A DNA stretch of 9,600 nucleotides from CAZIMM01 sp964540415 (GTDB taxonomy: Bacteria; Bacillota; Clostridia; Oscillospirales; Acutalibacteraceae): the NCBI GenBank assembly GCA_964540415.1, contig CAZIMM010000082.1, positions 1 to 9,600 of the forward strand, read 5' to 3'. Of the stretch, positions 6,937-9,600 are shown in pieces. Position 1 is the stretch's first letter, and the number at the start of each line of letters is the position of its first letter. The translations under genes were made by a program, and so were the position numbers. A model generated the notes under the pieces. It ran no database searches. It saw nothing but the letters and a program-made list of their open reading frames with translations, and was not told the DNA's origin.

Positions 6937-7638
6937 TTAATATCTGAACTCTATTGTGTTGAGTATTTTTTCAAAATCGTATTTTTCCGCATTGGCGAAA
7001 TTTGTGCCGCCGCAAAGGAAGGACATTACATTGCCGCCGTCCTCGATGAGGTAAGCACGTATAAAGCCCTCATTGTGCTTGAGCACAACCATCTTCGCCT
7101 GTTTGCCGGCGATTTCCGCATCGTCAACAGTGACGGACGCTTCAAGGCTTTTGTCAAACATCTCGCCCATCTTTTTGTAGTTGTCAATCACGTCCTGAAC
7201 GGTGTAGACCTTGGACTCGGTACTCTCCATGTAGGTGTAGTCAATCTGAACGCCGAGCTCGGAGTCCTCAATCATCATTGCCGATTCGACCTTCTGAGTC
7301 CAGCCCTTCGGCATGGTGAGCGAGAACTGCTGGCATTCGACTTTCTTGCCGTCAATAATAATGTCGGGGAAAGAGACAGCCTGGGTCGCGTTCTCGCCGT
7401 TGGCGTCTGTGAACTGCCAAATCATGTTGCCGTCGCCGTCAACAACCGTCACTCCGTTGTCGTCGGTGAGAAGCTCCTGAACGCGGCCGTTGTTCTCCTC
7501 GCGGTAATAGAGCTTGCCGTCCTCTTCAAAAATGCCCTGACTGTATCCGTCGTCCTTTTTGCCGCATGCGGCAAGGACGCTGACGAGCACCGCGAAACAC
7601 ACGATGAACAAAGATATATTTCTCAATCTGTTTTTCAT
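6937..7638 (-). CDS. Uncharacterised lipoprotein at the head of the mre operon
   Basis: I do not recognise a named family. The product has 233 residues. A basic start (MKNRLR), a hydrophobic stretch (about 8-21) and the lipobox LAAC (22-25) predict a lipoprotein cleaved before C25 and held on the outer face of the membrane. Residues 26-90 are acidic and low in hydrophobics, with DDNGVTVVDGDGN (59-71), a D/N/G-rich loop that might bind calcium. The rest (about 103-233) opens with a FSLTMPKGW-like segment, alternates strands and ends with KILNTIEFRY. This pattern recalls the PsbP/Mog1-like fold seen in many small bacterial lipoproteins, an inference only. It starts at ATG with GGGAG 7 bases upstream and has its own promoter. 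Its 16-base gap to mreB makes it the first gene of the elongasome operon and suggests a role at the cell surface in wall growth or its sensing. Confidence 0.85.
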   Translation of the reverse strand: MKNRLRNISLFIVCFAVLVSVLAACGKKDDGYSQGIFEEDGKLYYREENNGRVQELLTDDNGVTVVDGDGNMIWQFTDANGENATQAVSFPDIIIDGKKVECQQFSLTMPKGWTQKVESAMMIEDSELGVQIDYTYMESTESKVYTVQDVIDNYKKMGEMFDKSLEASVTVDDAEIAGKQAKMVVLKHNEGFIRAYLIEDGGNVMSFLCGGTNFANAEKYDFEKILNTIEFRY

Positions 7639-7645
7639 TATGCCA

Positions 7646-7650
7646 CTCCC
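7646..7650 (-). promoter_or_regulatory. Ribosome binding site of the lipoprotein gene
   Basis: GGGAG lies 7 bases before the ATG at 7636-7638. It is the first ribosome binding site downstream of the predicted transcription start and supports this start codon. Confidence 0.7.
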
Positions 7651-7688
7651 TGACCGGTATATCCGTTAAGAATCTGATGCCATTTAAA

Positions 7689-7717
7689 AGTATATCACCG
7701 CAAAAAGCAAAAGTCAA
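7689..7717 (-). promoter_or_regulatory. Sigma-A-type promoter of the lipoprotein-mreBCD operon
   Basis: On the minus strand TTGACT (7717-7712) and TATACT (7694-7689) are separated by exactly 17 bases, each one mismatch from the consensus TTGACA/TATAAT. Transcription would start near 7682, leaving a leader of about 44 bases before the lipoprotein ATG. It is the only clear promoter I see in any gap of the window, so it probably drives all genes down to ychF. No operator is obvious. Confidence 0.8.
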
Positions 7718-7760
7718 TATAATGTACGCGCGTCCACAGGATTTTAAATTTAAAGAGCGC

Positions 7761-9600
7761 TCAGCTTACGTCTGCAAGATCAACGTACATATAGCCGTTG
7801 TCTGCAATGTGCTGTTTTCTTCCCGCGAGGTCGTCTCCGAGCAGGAGGTCGAACTTGTCGGCGGTTTCGGCAGCGGCGCATGACTCAACCTTAATCAGGC
7901 GGCGTGTGGACGGATTCATCGTTGTCAGCGACATCATGTCCGCGTCATTTTCGCCAAGACCCTTTGAGCGCTGAATTGTGTACTTTTTGCCCTTGAGCTG
8001 TTCGAGAACCTCCGCCTTTTCGCGCTCTGTGTAAGCAAACCAGGTTTCCTTTCCGCTTGTGATTTCATAAAGCGGAGACTCCGCGATGAACACCTTGCCC
8101 TGGTCAATGAGTGTGGGCGTGAGACGGTAAAGCATGGTGAGGATGAGCGTTCTTATCTGGAAGCCGTCAACGTCGGCATCGGTGCAGATGATGATTTTGC
8201 TCCAGCGCAGAGCGTCGGGATTGAAGGAGGAAAGATCTTTGTTTGCCTTGCTGCGCACCTCGACTCCGCAGCCGAGAACCTTGATCAGATCGGTGATGAT
8301 TTCATTTTTGAAGATTTTTTCATACTCCGATTTAAGGCAGTTGAGAATCTTGCCGCGGACGGGAATTATCGCCTGAAACTCCGAATCGCGCGCCTGCTTG
8401 CAGGCTCCGAGAGCGGAATCTCCCTCCACAATGAAAAGCTCGCGGCGGTTGATTTCCTTGCTGCGGCAATCAACAAACTTCTGCACGCGGTTGGTCATGT
8501 CGTTTGAGGATTGCAGAGTTTTTTTCATGCTCTGCCTTGTTGCCTCCGCCTTGACGCGGCTGCGCATATTGATGAGAATCTGGTCGCAGATTTTGTCCGC
8601 ATCAAGCTTGTTCTCAATAAAATATATTTTGAGCTTGTCCCGCAGGAACTCGGTCATCGCCTCCTGAATGAAGCGGTTGGTGATCGCCTTTTTGGTCTGG
8701 TTTTCATAGGAGGTCTGCGTTGAAAAAGAGGAAATGACGAGCACCATGCAGTCCTCAACGTCCTGGAAGGTGATTTTATTGTCCGTTTTATTGTATTTTC
8801 CGTTGCTGCGCAGGTAAGCATCCGTTTCGGCAACCATTGCGCTGCGCACCGCCTTTTCCGGCGAGCCGCCGTATTCGAGCCAGCTCGAGTTGTGGTAATA
8901 TTCCTTGAGCTGCTTTTTGTTGGAAAAGTTCAGGGCAGCCGTGATTTTCAGTTTGTAGTCCTTCTGGTCCTCACGGTCGCGTCCGACGCGCTCCGCCGTC
9001 CAGAACTGTGTTGTTGCAAGAGCGTCTTCCCCGACGGTTTCCTCAACATAATCCTTGATGCCGTTGACATAGCGGTACTCATATGTGTCAAACGCCGTTG
9101 CTGTGCGCTGGTCGCGCAGAATGAACAGGGTTGAATCGTTGACTATCGCCTGACGGCGCAGCATCTCCTGAAAATATTCCAAGGGCACGGAAATTTCCGT
9201 GAACACCTTCAGATCCGGTTTCCATTTGATTCTTGTTCCGGTGTCGCGTTTTGTGTAAGGCTCCTTGAGCATTTCGCCCACGGGCTTGCCGCGTTTGAAA
9301 TTCAGCAGATATCGGTAGCCGCCGGTGTGAATTTCCGCCTCCATATATTCGGAGGCGTACTGCGTCGAGCACAGCCCGAGTCCGTTGAGACCCAGGGAGT
9401 ATTCATAGCTGCCGCCCTCGTTTGTGTTGTATTTGCCTCCTGCGTACAGCTCGCAGAAAACCAGCTCCCAGTTGTACTTTTTCTCCTTCGGGTTGTAGTC
9501 AACCGGAATTCCCCTGCCGAAGTCCTGAACCTCGACCGAGCCGTCGGAAAAGCGGGTGACAATGATTTTGTCGCCGTGCCCCTCGCGCGCCTCGTCGATT
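7761..9600 (-). CDS. Type II DNA topoisomerase B subunit (GyrB/ParE family), 5' end outside the window
   Basis: The visible part has 612 codons and runs off the right edge; about 40-50 N-terminal residues are missing. It is the ATPase and metal-binding subunit of a gyrase or topoisomerase IV, which passes one DNA duplex through another using ATP. Visible residues in order: IDEA (1-4), just after the magnesium-binding asparagine; DFGRGIP (26-32) with the adenine-binding Asp; AGGK (53-56); GLNGLG (70-75), the ATP lid loop; QTK (301-303), whose lysine touches the gamma-phosphate; Toprim EGDSALGAC (392-400); PVRGKILN; TDADVDG (473-479); and QRSKGLGE (543-550). The chain ends with the short Toprim tail, without the insertion seen in proteobacterial GyrB. 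EGDSALG replaces the common EGDSAGG, and GLNGLGL replaces GLHGVGA, so this is a divergent branch, perhaps a second topoisomerase besides the normal gyrase. GyrB or ParE cannot be decided here. No A subunit follows it. Confidence 0.93.
   Translation of the reverse strand, partial: IDEAREGHGDKIIVTRFSDGSVEVQDFGRGIPVDYNPKEKKYNWELVFCELYAGGKYNTNEGGSYEYSLGLNGLGLCSTQYASEYMEAEIHTGGYRYLLNFKRGKPVGEMLKEPYTKRDTGTRIKWKPDLKVFTEISVPLEYFQEMLRRQAIVNDSTLFILRDQRTATAFDTYEYRYVNGIKDYVEETVGEDALATTQFWTAERVGRDREDQKDYKLKITAALNFSNKKQLKEYYHNSSWLEYGGSPEKAVRSAMVAETDAYLRSNGKYNKTDNKITFQDVEDCMVLVISSFSTQTSYENQTKKAITNRFIQEAMTEFLRDKLKIYFIENKLDADKICDQILINMRSRVKAEATRQSMKKTLQSSNDMTNRVQKFVDCRSKEINRRELFIVEGDSALGACKQARDSEFQAIIPVRGKILNCLKSEYEKIFKNEIITDLIKVLGCGVEVRSKANKDLSSFNPDALRWSKIIICTDADVDGFQIRTLILTMLYRLTPTLIDQGKVFIAESPLYEITSGKETWFAYTEREKAEVLEQLKGKKYTIQRSKGLGENDADMMSLTTMNPSTRRLIKVESCAAAETADKFDLLLGDDLAGRKQHIADNGYMYVDLADVS

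Larger units (their letters stand above)
7639..7760. other. Gap between the topoisomerase and the mre operon
   Basis: Apart from the promoter and ribosome binding site, this gap holds a perfect 12-base palindrome TTTAAATTTAAA (7743-7754) directly next to GAGCGCTC (7755-7762), an 8-base palindrome that overlaps the topoisomerase stop codon. No GC-rich hairpin followed by T residues is seen, so there is no clear terminator for the topoisomerase and some readthrough into the mre operon is possible. The palindromes could be a regulator site or simply AT-rich DNA. Confidence 0.5.

Noticed and set aside
7075..7653. Plus-strand open frame of 192 codons opposite the lipoprotein gene.
   Set aside because: It mirrors the lipoprotein frame, has no recognisable domain, and the minus-strand gene has a lipobox, promoter and ribosome binding site.
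7731..7740. GTCCACAGG resembling a DnaA box near the topoisomerase gene.
   Set aside because: Only the TCCACA core matches, it is single, and there is no cluster or AT-rich unwinding region typical of an origin.
9342..9344. In-frame ATG as a possible start of the topoisomerase.
   Set aside because: The frame stays open to the window edge and the upstream codons encode conserved ATPase motifs (DFGRGIP, AGGK, GLNGLG), so this is an internal methionine.

Overview
The window is a bacterial housekeeping region. All eight genes lie on the minus strand, so transcription runs from the right edge (position 9600) to the left. Compact spacing, strong Shine-Dalgarno sequences, two TTG start codons and the family flavour of the proteins point to a Gram-positive anaerobe of the class Clostridia, perhaps Oscillospiraceae/Ruminococcaceae-like. 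The placement is an inference from protein resemblance and gene order; no rRNA or marker search was possible. I see no tRNA, rRNA, CRISPR array, insertion sequence or prophage gene, and no gene-free stretch above 300 bases.

Layout in transcription order. (1) 9600-7761: a type II DNA topoisomerase B subunit (GyrB/ParE family), cut by the right edge and lacking roughly its first 40-50 residues. (2) 7760-7639: a 122-base gap holding a near-consensus sigma-A promoter (TTGACT, 17 bases, TATACT) and a ribosome binding site. (3) 7638-6937: an unrecognised lipoprotein. (4) 6920-4491: mreB, mreC and mreD, the cell-shape genes. (5) 4494-2443: a class B transpeptidase of the PBP2/MrdA type. (6) 2415-1246: a two-domain class II aldolase/adducin protein. 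(7) 1242-148: the YchF/OLA1 GTPase. (8) 147-1: a non-coding tail with a terminator-like hairpin reading leftward.

Genes 3 to 7 look like one operon. Gaps are 16, 16, -4, -4, 27 and 3 bases, there is no hairpin between genes, and a promoter stands at one end and a terminator at the other. Its core is an elongasome module: MreB filaments, MreC and MreD as the membrane link, and PBP2 as the cross-linking enzyme of lateral wall synthesis. RodA and MinCD are not in the window. The lipoprotein at the head of the operon is the best candidate for something new in cell-wall elongation. The aldolase and YchF at the end have no known link to wall synthesis; the YchF ribosome binding site is built from the last codons of the aldolase.

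I did not find a clearly new multi-gene system. The points most worth following are the lipoprotein, the divergent topoisomerase, and the half-degenerate tandem aldolase.
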